64,000 nt of DNA from Strigamia acuminata (Eukaryota > Arthropoda > Chilopoda > Geophilomorpha > Linotaeniidae): contig OX442321.1 of the NCBI GenBank assembly GCA_949358305.1, positions 310,001-374,000 on the forward strand. The letters are read 5' to 3'. Both the position numbers and the translations under genes were made by a program. This document shows, one piece after another, positions 1 through 12,300 of the stretch; positions within the stretch are counted from its first letter, which is position 1, and every line of letters starts with the position of its first letter. Below the pieces are notes generated by a model. That model ran no database searches. It saw only the letters and a list, made by a program, of their open reading frames with translations, and was not told the DNA's origin.

Positions 1-734
1 TGTCATGAGTGACCAACTTGAGCTCGGCCTTTAAAACGGTCGGATTGCTGTTATGCCGTTCGCACTTGGAAGAACACGAGGGCGACACGTAAAGGGAAGA
101 CGAACATTCTGCCGAAGAAGATACTAAGAAAATAATTTAAAAAATGTAAATAATAAAAATACAATCACGCGACGGCTTAATCGATCGCCTCATCTCAAAT
201 ATCGAAACGTTTCCAAATCGAATTTCAGTCAACAAGCTCCATTTTAAAAACAAAAAGAAAATAATTAATTCTCTTACCTGGAGTCAAATTTCATGAAAAA
301 TGGAGTGAAAACGCGGCGGAAATAAGAAGGAATTTAAAGAGAGAAAAAGAAAAAAAGCAGAAATAAATAAATAGATGAATTATGAAAAATACGAGTTGAT
401 GGACGATCGGGCGCTCACGAGCGAGGTTAGTGAACCCAGAATGAAAAATGCGAGTTGAAAAGCAAGAAAATGTGGCAAATTCACGAATCGAATGGATTAA
501 ATCAAGCGATTGCGTGTATCTGTCATCGTGCGAGTTCAACCCCAGCCAAAATGAAATTGACCAATAGGAACGGCGCAATCCGAGAGGGTGAGCAGGTCTC
601 TCTCTCTCTCTCAAGTCTCAACATTTTTATTCTTTCCCCCGAACCCCGTTCGGTTCGAATCTGAATCTGCCTAATTCAATTAGCGCACCAACAATTCAAT
701 TTCCATTTGAAAACTTCAAATCCCAATTTTTAAT
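1..734. other. left-edge region without a firm gene
   Basis: I see no confident gene here. On the minus strand a reading frame rich in Ser and Cys stays open from about position 122 to the left edge, behind a possible splice acceptor at 124-125. A good minus-strand donor lies at 276-277, but the only open phase of that upstream piece does not join the open frame, so the model is incomplete. A short CT run lies at about 597-613. This may be the edge of another minus-strand gene. Confidence 0.3.
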
Positions 735-1401
735 CAGCATTTCCTCGTTTCGAGGTAAGCACGAACGCTCAAACCTGTGACCAATTCATCAGAGGGAGAG
801 AGAGGTGTACAGTACGTACACCTTGCGTTTTAGGCCAATTGCTCGGGTCATGAAACCGTCTGCACAACTGCACTACGTGACCTAAACAACTAACAATGCA
901 CCAAACTACAAACCTTCTTCGTTTCTCTCCGGATCCTTCGCCATCGAATCTACAAAATTAAACACAAAATTTATCAATTTATCAATTTTAAAAAATCCTT
1001 CTCGACGTCTGGCTTCCGTATTTGGTGCCGGGAAGGAAAGAAAAAAAAATTTAAAAAAATCGATGCCATAAATTATTTTTTTAAATCTTTTTTTTTATTT
1101 TATTTATTTTATTTTTACCTGAATTTGCAAAACTGGCGAGGAACATGACAGTTAATAGACTCGGGTAGGTGGATTCTAGCGAGACACACAACGTCGCGAA
1201 CGCATTTCCTCCCCTGGACGGCAAAATGTCCAAAAACTTCTCTGTTTTGGCGCTCGCGCTCGCCTGGCTCCTAATTTCGTCCACATCGTGACAGTTGAGG
1301 ATTTCTCGTGCTTTGAAGAACGAAATCAACTTCTCCACGTCCACATTCTCCACCAATTTCGCCCGATGAATCGCCAGTAATTCACTGTGCCTGCTCTCCA
1401 T
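735..1401 (-). CDS. CARD-domain protein, CRADD/RAIDD-like, short
   Basis: The first coding exon (1119-1401) encodes about 94 residues that read as a caspase recruitment domain from near the start. It has the helix pattern of the family and a KTEKFLDILPSRG stretch followed by NAFATLCVSLE, close to the CARD of the adaptor CRADD/RAIDD (KT..LLDILPSRG..AF). CARDs bind other CARDs to recruit initiator caspases, so a role in apoptosis or innate signalling is inferred. Small downstream exons that keep phase can be drawn at 914-949, 822-881 and about 735-774, giving about 139 residues. The last intron would be only 47 bp and is uncertain. No complete death domain is visible, unlike CRADD, so the gene may be a CARD-only protein or my 3' model may be incomplete. 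It is divergent from KAT8. Confidence 0.6.
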
Positions 1402-1870
1402 CGAACAATTATTCAAAACTCTTATTATTGCTGCTCTTATTTCGTCACAAATTATTGCTATTCTTATTATTCTCTTCGCTTTTTCGCTGCCTCGTTTCAA
1501 CAGCTGACAAATCGGAATCGGAATCGGAATCGGCCATCGCTAATTCGTTTCATTCGTTATTCATCGTCACTGGCACTCGCTCGCCGGCTCCATTCGCTTC
1601 GCACCACCCGAGACAACTCGTTTTCGAACGATTTCGACGATTTTATGCAGTTCGCGAACTTTTACGGCCGCGGATCAACGTCGAAATAAAGTTTTCAACT
1701 CGTCCCCACAACGTCCCGATATTAAAAGTTGAGTTCCGGCTCGCCTCGTTATTCGAGCGGCAGAGGGCGCCGCACGGTGTGACGAATCGTCACGTGAGTC
1801 GGGGCCGACAGTAGCGCCGAGACAGCATCGAGCGGCCAAATCCCAAACCTCAAACCAAATTGAATCGAAG
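1402..1870. promoter_or_regulatory. shared upstream region, CARD gene and KAT8
   Basis: This 469-bp interval separates the divergent start codons of the CARD gene and KAT8 and probably holds both promoters and 5' UTRs. It contains a CACGTG E-box at 1791-1796 within TCACGTGA and a CTCF-like AGAGGGCGCC near 1753. Both calls rest on motif resemblance only. Confidence 0.45.
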
Positions 1871-3548
<1,678 letters not shown>

Positions 3549-3701
3549 CCGAAGTTTAACTTAACTAACTAATCATCGTTTCATTTGTAAATACTTTTTG
3601 AAATAGCGGTCCAATTTATTAAAAGATTGAATATAGTTAATACAAACTAAAGTAAATAATAAAAAAAGAAAATGAATGGAAAAAATCGCGACGGAAGAAA
3701 A

Positions 3702-4705
3702 TTACTCCCTTTTGACGAAAGGATTGAACACTCTAGTGGCCGGCATGCGCGGTGCCACCGCGATTGGGATTGGGGGCCGCGCAGGTTCGGGAGGAGTCTT
3801 AGAAATGTCCATATCGACGAGGTCCGTGTTATCTTCTGGACTCGCGATCGACTCGAGCGTAATTTGAGCCTGACGAGCCGCGGCGGCTGCCACGGGACTG
3901 TTTTCCATTCGATGCGAGCTCGAGCTCGAACTGGACGCATCGCCCCTGCGTTGGCAATCGATATCCATCTCACTTTTGACGACCCCCGTTGTTTTTTCCA
4001 GGCGCTCGGCACGCGCTCCGGCCCCGACGGGTTTGAGAATTTTCACAACCTCCGCCACTATTTCCACATCGTCCAGATCGTCGTTGGCGTAACCTTCACT
4101 TCTCACCGCCACCATTTCCCCACCGCCAGCACGCGCTTCCTCTTTCACAGCGCCGTAACCATTCGCCTGAAACGAAACGAAACGAAATAAAAGAAAACAA
4201 AACAAATTGTCTCACAATTTCTTACTCGATTTCGGCATCTCGGGTCTTCCAAACCGGCGCAAGTTGGCTCGAGAGGTATAGACCGAGGTCTCTGTCCATC
4301 ACCCACCAATTCGCAACCATTGAACAGCACGCCGTCCAGATTGAGGCTCTCCTGTGTAGGAACTCGTTGCTGCTCGTCCTTGACGGGCGCAACAAGTGGG
4401 ATTTGATTTGCATTTGCATTTGCGTTTGCGTTTGCAGCTTCGAGTTTGGGTTGGCGCGGCGCACTGTGTTCCCTTTTCACGTTGCTGCTCACTGACGAAG
4501 TAGTAGGGCGCGCAAATGGCGCTTCCGTTTGAGTTGCTGCATCTGTCCCACTGTCTCGCGGGTCCACTTGATTCATGAGAATTCGGCATGCCCGGTGCAG
4601 GCAGCGCCGGTCGACAACGGACGCGGAAGCGGCGCGCCGTTCCAGCAATTCGATGATTAGACGGCCCCACGCCTCCGATGGAAATTTCTTTAACTCACCG
4701 TTCAT
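3702..4705 (-). CDS. unrecognised protein, 314 aa, probably nuclear
   Basis: Two exons (4226-4705 and 3702-4166, intron of 59 bp) join in phase to 314 residues. I do not recognise the family. The first 50 residues look folded and helical (FPSEAWGRLIIELLERR, then a basic stretch with two Cys) and may be a small N-terminal domain. The rest is low complexity: an Ala-Asn repeat coded by alternating gcatttgc/gcgtttgc units near 4408-4436, Ser runs, and acidic and KxE-type segments (VKSEMD, VKEEA, VKREH) that look like sumoylation sites. Those sites suggest, but do not show, a nuclear regulator. I chose ATG at 4703-4705; the codon six residues upstream is GTG. It ends tail to tail with KAT8, 153 bp away. 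Confidence 0.7.
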
Positions 4706-4973
4706 GTTGCACCGTTTCGGCACTGTTCTTTCCGGCGAAGTGACGGATCAAAATGAGGTGACAAATGCAGAAACATCCGCGAATCGACATTTGTATTGAC
4801 CGAGTGCGGCCTCTTGTGGCGGATTGTTTTAGGGGCGTCGTTCATTAATTTTACTTTTTGAATAAAATCAATTAATAAGTGACAAAGATTTTTTTTATTT
4901 CAATCGAATTAAAAATGTGAGCATTTGCCATTTACAGCGGGTTGTTGTTTTTTTTAAATTTTGATTGTAAACT

Positions 4974-5314
4974 TTATGACTTGATCGTACATTTGCATCT
5001 GGTGTTTGCGGCGTCGAATTGGACAGTGATCGTTTTCCCTGCTTCGTAAAACGAATCGATGCACTTTGCTTTGCAGTACAAACGGTTCATGAAACGATCC
5101 AAATTATTGTACGCGTATCCGGCCGATTCGCGCACCTTATTTGCATCGACTAAAAATAAATTTTTTAAATTTAAAAAAAAAAGATTTAAAAATTTAAAAA
5201 TTTAAAAATTTAAAATTAAATTCAAAACTTACCTAAATCCACTGCTATATCCTCAGCCGAAATCATTTGCAAAATGAACGCGACGAATAGAAAAGCAGCA
5301 GCCAAGTATTTCAT
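4974..5314 (-). CDS. small secreted peptide precursor, 85 aa, four Cys
   Basis: Two exons (5233-5314 and 4974-5149) with a clean GTAAGT donor and TTTTTAG acceptor join in phase to 85 residues ending in TAA. The first 20 residues are a strong signal peptide (MKYLAAAFLFVAFILQMISA), with likely cleavage before EDIAVDL. The mature part has four Cys in the pattern C-x3-C...C-x-C: one pair in LYCKAKCIDSF and one in TRCKCTIKS at the C terminus. The mature region is largely helical in composition and mildly basic. I do not recognise the family. A secreted signalling, antimicrobial or coat peptide are all possible. It was not visible as a single long reading frame because of the 83-bp AT-rich intron. 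Confidence 0.75.
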
Positions 5315-5942
5315 TCTCCTTAGGTTTGAAATGGTTAGAATGAAGCAAATCTCAACGAGTCCTGTTTTGTAAAGATCACACTCGAAACGCGAGACTGTAT
5401 GGTAACATTATTCCACGATTGTTTTTATCAATACAAAAGCTTTTTTGTGAATGTGTATAAAAAATTTTTTTATCGTTCATTTCATAGCTTTTCTTACAAC
5501 AACTCCCATTTACGTCAACAAAATTGTAGAAAACGAAATTGACACCTAATTCTATAATATCTATATTGTAAACATACGGTAAATGAAAATAGAAATTTGA
5601 AGAAAAAAATCAAACAATCTGTTTGATTTTTTTCTTCAAATTTCTATATGTTCGATTTTTTACATTACATCCCAAATTAAAATAATTTTAAAAAAATTGT
5701 CAACTATATACGAAAATGTGCAAAATATTGTTACATTTTCTGGTGAAAATACTTTTCCATCGTATCGTACGGTGGAGGAATGAATGCAGCTGCGACTGCC
5801 TACGCCGTGTTGCAAAATTCAAATCGATCATTATTTAGTTCAATTATCGCGTTCATCTGCACAATCATTGATGCAATACCAAACGAATTTCAATGACGAG
5901 TCATTGTTACAGTTTGGTTTTGAAATTTGTCAGCGTGAAATA
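5315..5942. other. intergenic, AT-rich, contains a perfect hairpin
   Basis: This divergent interval lies between the secreted-peptide gene and neutral ceramidase. It is AT-rich with no supported gene; the ceramidase frame is open further upstream but the signal peptide fixes the start at 5943. It holds the perfect inverted repeat listed separately. Confidence 0.6.
5589..5647. repeat. perfect 27-bp inverted repeat with 5-base loop
   Basis: The arm at 5589-5615 is the exact reverse complement of 5621-5647, separated by the loop AATCT. It starts ATAGAAATTTGAAG and ends CTTCAAATTTCTAT. A 27-bp perfect stem is far longer than chance AT-rich pairing. Candidates are a pre-miRNA-like or other small-RNA hairpin, a cruciform, or a palindromic remnant of a short element. 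No flanking target duplication is obvious. Confidence 0.85.
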
Positions 5943-8900
5943 ATGCTCTCCGTTCATTTGATTTTAAATTTCTGCCTTTTGGTCACAATAGCGGCAGCAG
6001 TCGACCAATTTGAATACAACCTGGGAGTCGGAATCGCAGATGTTACCGGACCAGCTGCGGAAATTGCCATGGTAAGAACGGATAGATAACGTTCAAAAAT
6101 TTGAAATTTGAAATTTTAGAACATGCATTGCAATTGCATCAGTTCGGCTACGCGAAAATGGAGCAAGTTACTGGCGGAATCCACACTCGGCTCTGGAGTA
6201 GGGCTTTCATCATAAACCGTGGCGACACCAGCATCGTGTTCGTCAGCGTCGATGCGGCCACCATTTCCCAACTGCTCAAATCAAAAGTAAGCAAATCCAT
6301 CCTTCCATCCTTATTCTTTCCCTCTCTTATTTAATTCTTTCAATATTCAAGGTAGTGGAGAGCCTAGAACATCAATTCGGAAACATTTTCACGGATTCCA
6401 ACGTGTGTATAAGCAGTACCCACACCCACTCGGGCCCCGGAGGGTTCACCAAGGAGTTTCTGTACGACATTACGTCGTACGGCTTCGTTAAGCAAACCTT
6501 TCGCGCCATGCTCGACGGAATCGTGTTGGTGGGTGAAGCCGAACTGCAACTCGTTTTTCTCTCTCTCAACTTATTGCGTTTTGCTTCAGAGCATCGTGCG
6601 CGCCTCTCAAAATATCAAACCGGGCTACATTTACTACAACCGAGGCGACCTGTTCGAAACAAGTGTCAACAGGAGTCCCGCCGCGTACCTGCAGAACCCC
6701 TCGGCGGAGAGAGCGGAGTACGAGACCGACGTCGACACCGAAATGATTCTCCTCAAACTGACGGATTTGGAAGGAAATGGCTTGGGAATGATTAAGTACA
6801 AAATGCACACAAAATGCACACTCGCAATTTGTTGTTCATCTCTTATTCAACTCTTTAGTTGGTTCGCGGTTCACGGAACCAGCATGAACAGTTCCAACCA
6901 CCTCATTAGCAGCGACAACAAGGGATACGCGAGTCTACTGTTCGAGGAAATGATGAACGGGAATCTTTCCGTAGTCGGAAAGGTCGGAAATTCAGTATTG
7001 TGTAGAATGAAAAAGTTTTTTCATTCTTTCTAATTTAGGGCCAGTTTGTCGCGGCTTTTGCTCAGAGCAACGAGGGAGACGTGTCACCCAACACTCGCGG
7101 CCCGATTTGCGTAAATACGGGGAAAGAGTGCGATTTTGAAACGAGCACTTGCGGCGGATGGGTAATTGACTAATTTAATTCGCGCCGTATTTCCGTATTT
7201 CCGGTAGTGCGTTCAACTTGCTTTACTCCCTACAGGCGCAACCGTGTATCGCGCGGGGCCCGGCCGACGACATGTTCGAGAGCACGCGCATAATCGGCTT
7301 AAACCAGTTCACCAAGGCCTGGGTACAGTACAGTACTTGTACAGTTGTATACGCTCGATTTGTCAATGTTGACGATTACAGGAATTGTGGAAATCTGCCA
7401 AGATGAGAATATCGGGTCCGGTCAAATTTGTGCATCAATACGTCGTTATGAGTCGAGCAAAAACCTTCAGATCTGGAAAAATGGTTGTAAATCGATCGAG
7501 CAGCTTTACATACTGTAAACATACTTATAATGTCCTTTTAATTTTTTACTTTTCTAGCTGCGCGGTTGTTTGCCGGCTCTGGGTCACAGTTTTGCCGCCG
7601 GAACCACCGACGGACCCGGAGAATTCAACTTCAAACAACGTAAATCCGTGCAATTATTTTTTTAAAAAAAATTCTATTCTTTTTTTCTTCTATTCGTTCT
7701 TTTCTCTTCTCACCAGACACAATCGTCGGCAATGAAAGTCGGTTTTGGAAAGTGGCGTCCAATTTCTTTTTCCGCCGCCCGCCCGAACTGGAACAGTGCC
7801 ACTATCCCAAACCGATACTCATATCCCAAGTAACGCAATGGTATTGTTCAATTAGCTTTAGCACGATGATTGATCGGGTCTTTTTGATTAGTTCCGGGTC
7901 CCGACCCAGTGGCTGCCCGAAGTCGTTCCTCTGCAGGTGATTCAGATCGGAAATTTGCTGATAGCAGCTGTCCCTGGAGAAATGACGTGCGCGCTGCTCC
8001 GCAATGCATCGCACTTCATTCCATTTTTATTCCATTTTCCGATTGCAGGACAATGGCCGGCCGTCGATTAAGGAAAGGTCTCTACGGCGAGTTTTTCACG
8101 GAAATTGTTCATCCTGTTGTGGTTATCGCCGGACTCAGCAATTCGTACACCAACTACATCACGACGCGAGAAGAATACGAGGTTTTGTCCAACTTTGTCA
8201 ACTCTTCCTTTCTTTATTCATTTCTTTCTTTCTTTCTTTTCAGTATCAACGTTACGAAGGTGCGTCGACGCTTTACGGCCCACACACGCTCGACATATAC
8301 ATCGATTTCTTCGAAAATCTGGCTCGATACATGTTCAAAGTAGGACAAAAGATGAAAGTTGTAAGAAATGTGCTAACCTTAGAAATGTATTAGGACGAAA
8401 ACGTTCCAACGGAAATTCCACCGTCGTCCAACCCGAGTTCTTTGATAAATTTCTCGCCGTTGAGTTCAATCGATTTGGCCATGGATGGACCCAACGTGGG
8501 CAAAATTATCGACGATGCGCAGAAAGTTTATCGTCCAGTTGAGTTTCGCAATTTTTTACCAATGCACAACTGACCAATGCAATTTTCCAGGGCTCGACGG
8601 TACAAATATCGTTCGCGAGCAGTAATCCTCGCCACGGAATCAAAGTAAACCCTAATCAATGTTAATAATTGCATTAATTGGACGCACTCGCTTCGCTTCG
8701 CAGCTGCAGAGCTTCTTCTACGTCGAACATTTGGACGAGACGACCAATAAATGGAGCGTTATAGCCACTGATGCAAATTGGGAAACTAGGTTAGGCTTAC
8801 CTTTTGCCACATAGAAAATTCTCCTCGCTTCTCTTTTCTTATATTTCCGTCACTGCAGATTCTATTGGAAGACAACAAACCTGTGGTTTAGACGAAGTAA

Positions 8901-9057
8901 AATTACTATTTATTGGACAATTCCAAAGAATGCCAAACGTGGAGTGCACCGAATTCGATTCCAAGGGATGAAAAAGGGATTGCAAAGCAAATTATCCGCT
9001 TACGAAGGAGTATCCACATCTTTTATCGTTGATGACCTCATGTATAAAATAAACTAA
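5943..9057 (+). CDS. ASAH2: neutral ceramidase
   Basis: Seventeen exons join in phase to 704 residues, the usual size of invertebrate neutral ceramidases: 5943-6071, 6143-6286, 6352-6528, 6590-6795, 6859-6982, 7039-7161, 7236-7322, 7382-7483, 7558-7639, 7717-7829, 7892-7986, 8049-8181, 8244-8360, 8394-8537, 8591-8644, 8704-8789, 8859-9057. The start is the Met of a signal peptide (MLSVHLILNFCLLVTIAAA). The catalytic Ser motif is present as NEGDVSPN, the zinc-site HTHSGPGG is near residue 115, and PGEMTTMAGRRLR matches the family. The enzyme hydrolyses ceramide to sphingosine and fatty acid at the cell surface or after secretion. A second, truncated copy of exons 2-4 lies at 30.7-31.3 kb. Confidence 0.96.
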
Positions 9058-9362
9058 ACAAAGAAATAACTAATTTGTACGTCGTAGAAAAAAAAATGGA
9101 AAAAAAATCGTAATAAACAAAAACTTCATGGCAACCGCGCGATTGTCTGTGTGATGACGTAATAAGTGTTGGTTTAGTACAGATGAGTTTAGGATCGACT
9201 CCTTTCGGAAGTATTTCCTGTGTTGAGTTATGAGTAGTGTGATTGACAAGATCAGAAAAAATAAAAGAGCTACCACTTTTTCTCACAAATTGTTGGACGA
9301 AGTACGTAAGTAATGTGGTTTTCACGTTGACTGTGTACATCTACATCTCCCGATAGAAAAGT
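9058..9362. other. short interval between ceramidase and STK31
   Basis: About 300 bp separate the ceramidase stop codon from the STK31 start on the same strand. I see no gene. It should hold the ceramidase poly(A) signal region and the STK31 promoter. Confidence 0.5.
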
Positions 9363-12300
9363 ATGTTAAGGTCGTCCGGTAAAGTGTCGCGACTTCAGGT
9401 GAGAGAAGGGAAAAGAAACGACGGGAGTAAAATCGCATTGGTCAGTTTGATTCCCGAACCCGAGTCGAACAAATGCGTACCGGAGAAACCCTCGTGCGTC
9501 TCGAGTTTCACGCGAGGATGGGCCCACGAATGCATCCGAGACGAATTGAAAGCCAAACTCCGACGAGATGCAAACTTGAGCATCAAACCCAAGTAATAAT
9601 TAAATTAAATTAAATTGTAATTACGCTATTTTTGACAAATCCGATTGATCTAGTGATCGCATTGATCGTTCCGATGTCACCTCGGACTCCAGCTCGAGTT
9701 TTAAGTCTCACAAGGTAATTTAATTTTTGATTTTGAGGTGGACGGTTTTGTCATTTTGATTTTTCTTCGATTTAGTTTGATAAATCGGACGTGTCGTTGA
9801 TCGTGACGCACTACGAAGATCCGTGCAGTTTTTGGGCGCAAGATTGCGACGATGCCGACGACGTGATGGAAATCGAGCACATTTTGAATAAGAAATGTTG
9901 TTTGGAGATTCCTACCAAAGAAAATTTGAGAGAAGAGGAAGTAAATTCGTTTAATCTCTTTTATTTGGTACTGAAAATTTAGATTTTTTGTCGTTTAGTT
10001 GTACGTCGTTACCTCCGCGATCGATGGGAAGTCTTATCGGTGTCGGATCGTGCAGATTGTGGCCGATGACGAAGTAATAATGATCGTACGTAGGGTAACG
10101 GCGATTTTATCGTAATAGTTTCTACTTTTTCTAGTATTTTGTGCAATATATCGATTACGGGAATAACGAATTAGTTTTACGTAATCAATTCTTAAGGACT
10201 CCCACCGAATTGATCAATTTTAGTCCAATGGCGAAACTTTATCGTCTTTATCGTCTTAAACCGCACAAAGGATTGAAAGGGAAAGCGATGCACAAAGAAG
10301 TGATAGATAAGCTATTCGACGTTTATACGACATTTGAAATAAAACATTTATTTTGCATTCTTCTAGGGTGTTTCCTACTTAAAAAAGATTTTCTCAAGCG
10401 ATTTGGTTCACGGAAGAGTTTTTAAAAACGTAATAAAGCACGGTTCCATACCGATACAAATACGAATTGAAGGACTCGATGTGGCGGAGGAACTCCTGAG
10501 TCGCGATTACGCGACTACGGCAAATTATGCAAGAACGTGTTCGAATTCGCCGCCTCGTAAGGACAACGTCGTTGCTGCCGAGGGAGATTTGAACGACAAA
10601 CTTGAGGAACGAACTAATTTTTCCGACGGGTTCTGCACTCATTTTATGTAAAAATAAATTGTTATTATTATTGTGAATGTTGTTTAATTTCAAGGTATCC
10701 GTCGTGCGCGTCGGACGATTTTCACGAAGCAGGCAATCCAATGAAGCGGTTGAATTTGTCCCAGGATACGTTTTCAGTTCATTCTCAGACGAAAGCAACG
10801 GCGCAAGAATTACCGACTCTAGAAGTCTGCAAAAACCTGCCTCAAGTACAAACTTAAACTACAAATTTGATTTTTTAAATAAATTCGCCAAAGTTTTGTT
10901 TCGGTCATATTTCTAGGTCGATTTGCTGTCTTTACAACAACGAATTGACGAATTGGAGAAGTTTAATACGCATTTGATTCTGGAACGAAACGGAGCGCTG
11001 GTTTAATTTCACCATTATTTTTCTTCATATCAAATTACATTTTACTCATTTGCAGGCCGAAGTAAACTCATTGAAAAAGCAATTGGTAGTATCTGACGCT
11101 AAAATAAAAGAAATCATCCCTCACCTGCGTAAAACTATAAGATCAGACGTAAAAAAAGATAAAAATAAGAAAATTGTAAAAGAAAATAAAAATATTGGGT
11201 GTTTTAAAACAGGAGGAAACCTCGTCATCGTCACGATGCAGGAGTTTGCCAAATCCAGTACAAAACTAAAAAGCGAAAATGTTAATTCCTTCCGTTTAAT
11301 TTGAGTTTTGGTTTGTTATTTCAGGATGAAATCAGCCGTCACCAACGCAAAAGTTTGCCCATAGTCAAAGTATAATAAATTGATCGAAATGTACAGTTTG
11401 TCGTTTATAAACCTTAAAACCCGATCCGTTTTCGTTTTAATGGTTTTAGCAGTCCGACGAAACCATCCCCGAGCGGAAAACGATAACACTACAAGTATAA
11501 AGTCATCAATTGAAATGTATGTTAATGTTAAAAATTTAACGAACGTTACACTTTTCTTAAGGACGAAATCCTCGTTCCACATGCTGTAGCCGTGTTTAGT
11601 GTGCAATGTCAAGTACAATGGAAATATTCATCAATATTTAACCGTTTAATTCCGTATATTTTCGCGTTAATCGCAGGCTTCGATCCCCTCAGAGCGGAGT
11701 ACAAGCGTGAAATCTCAAGTACAAAACGATATAAAATTGATAGGTTCGTTACACTACACTTAATTGGAGTTTCTTAACAGGAAGAGACGCCCACAGAGAG
11801 TCACGTTGCCAGGGAAGCGTACGAAGCGGGACATTTCCATTCTCAAGTACGTAATCGAAACAAATTTGTTTTAAGTAGCGTACGGACGTTCGTCTTTTTG
11901 CAGCTCAACACGCTGCTCGCACTGATACACCAAGTGCGTCTACTGAGAAGACAAATCCCATTCAGGACCGATCAAATCGACCCGATCGAAAACATCTGCC
12001 TCTTCATCCAAAAACACATGGATCGTATTAATCTGGACGACATCGTGGAGATGTTGGGGATCAACAAAGCGTCGAACGATTACAATAAAGCGCAGCAAGC
12101 GATCAGCGCTTGCACCTCCAGAGTAATCAATCTTAATCGATCTTGTCGGATCGGACGAATTTTAACACTGTCGTTGGCGTTGCAGGAGGAATTACCGGCT
12201 TTGACGATTATCCGCGACGCCGCTCGAATCACTCTGCACAATTCGATTTCGCAGTTCGTCACCGAGATAGGCAGCACGACTTTAGACGAGCGTTTGAAAG

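Noticed and set aside
1-122. Minus-strand open frame at the left edge as a named gene
   Set aside because: It is open to the edge, but I could not connect it in phase to an upstream exon and the residues match nothing I know.
640-662. GGTTCGAATC resembling a tRNA B-box
   Set aside because: No acceptor stem, A-box or cloverleaf can be drawn around it.
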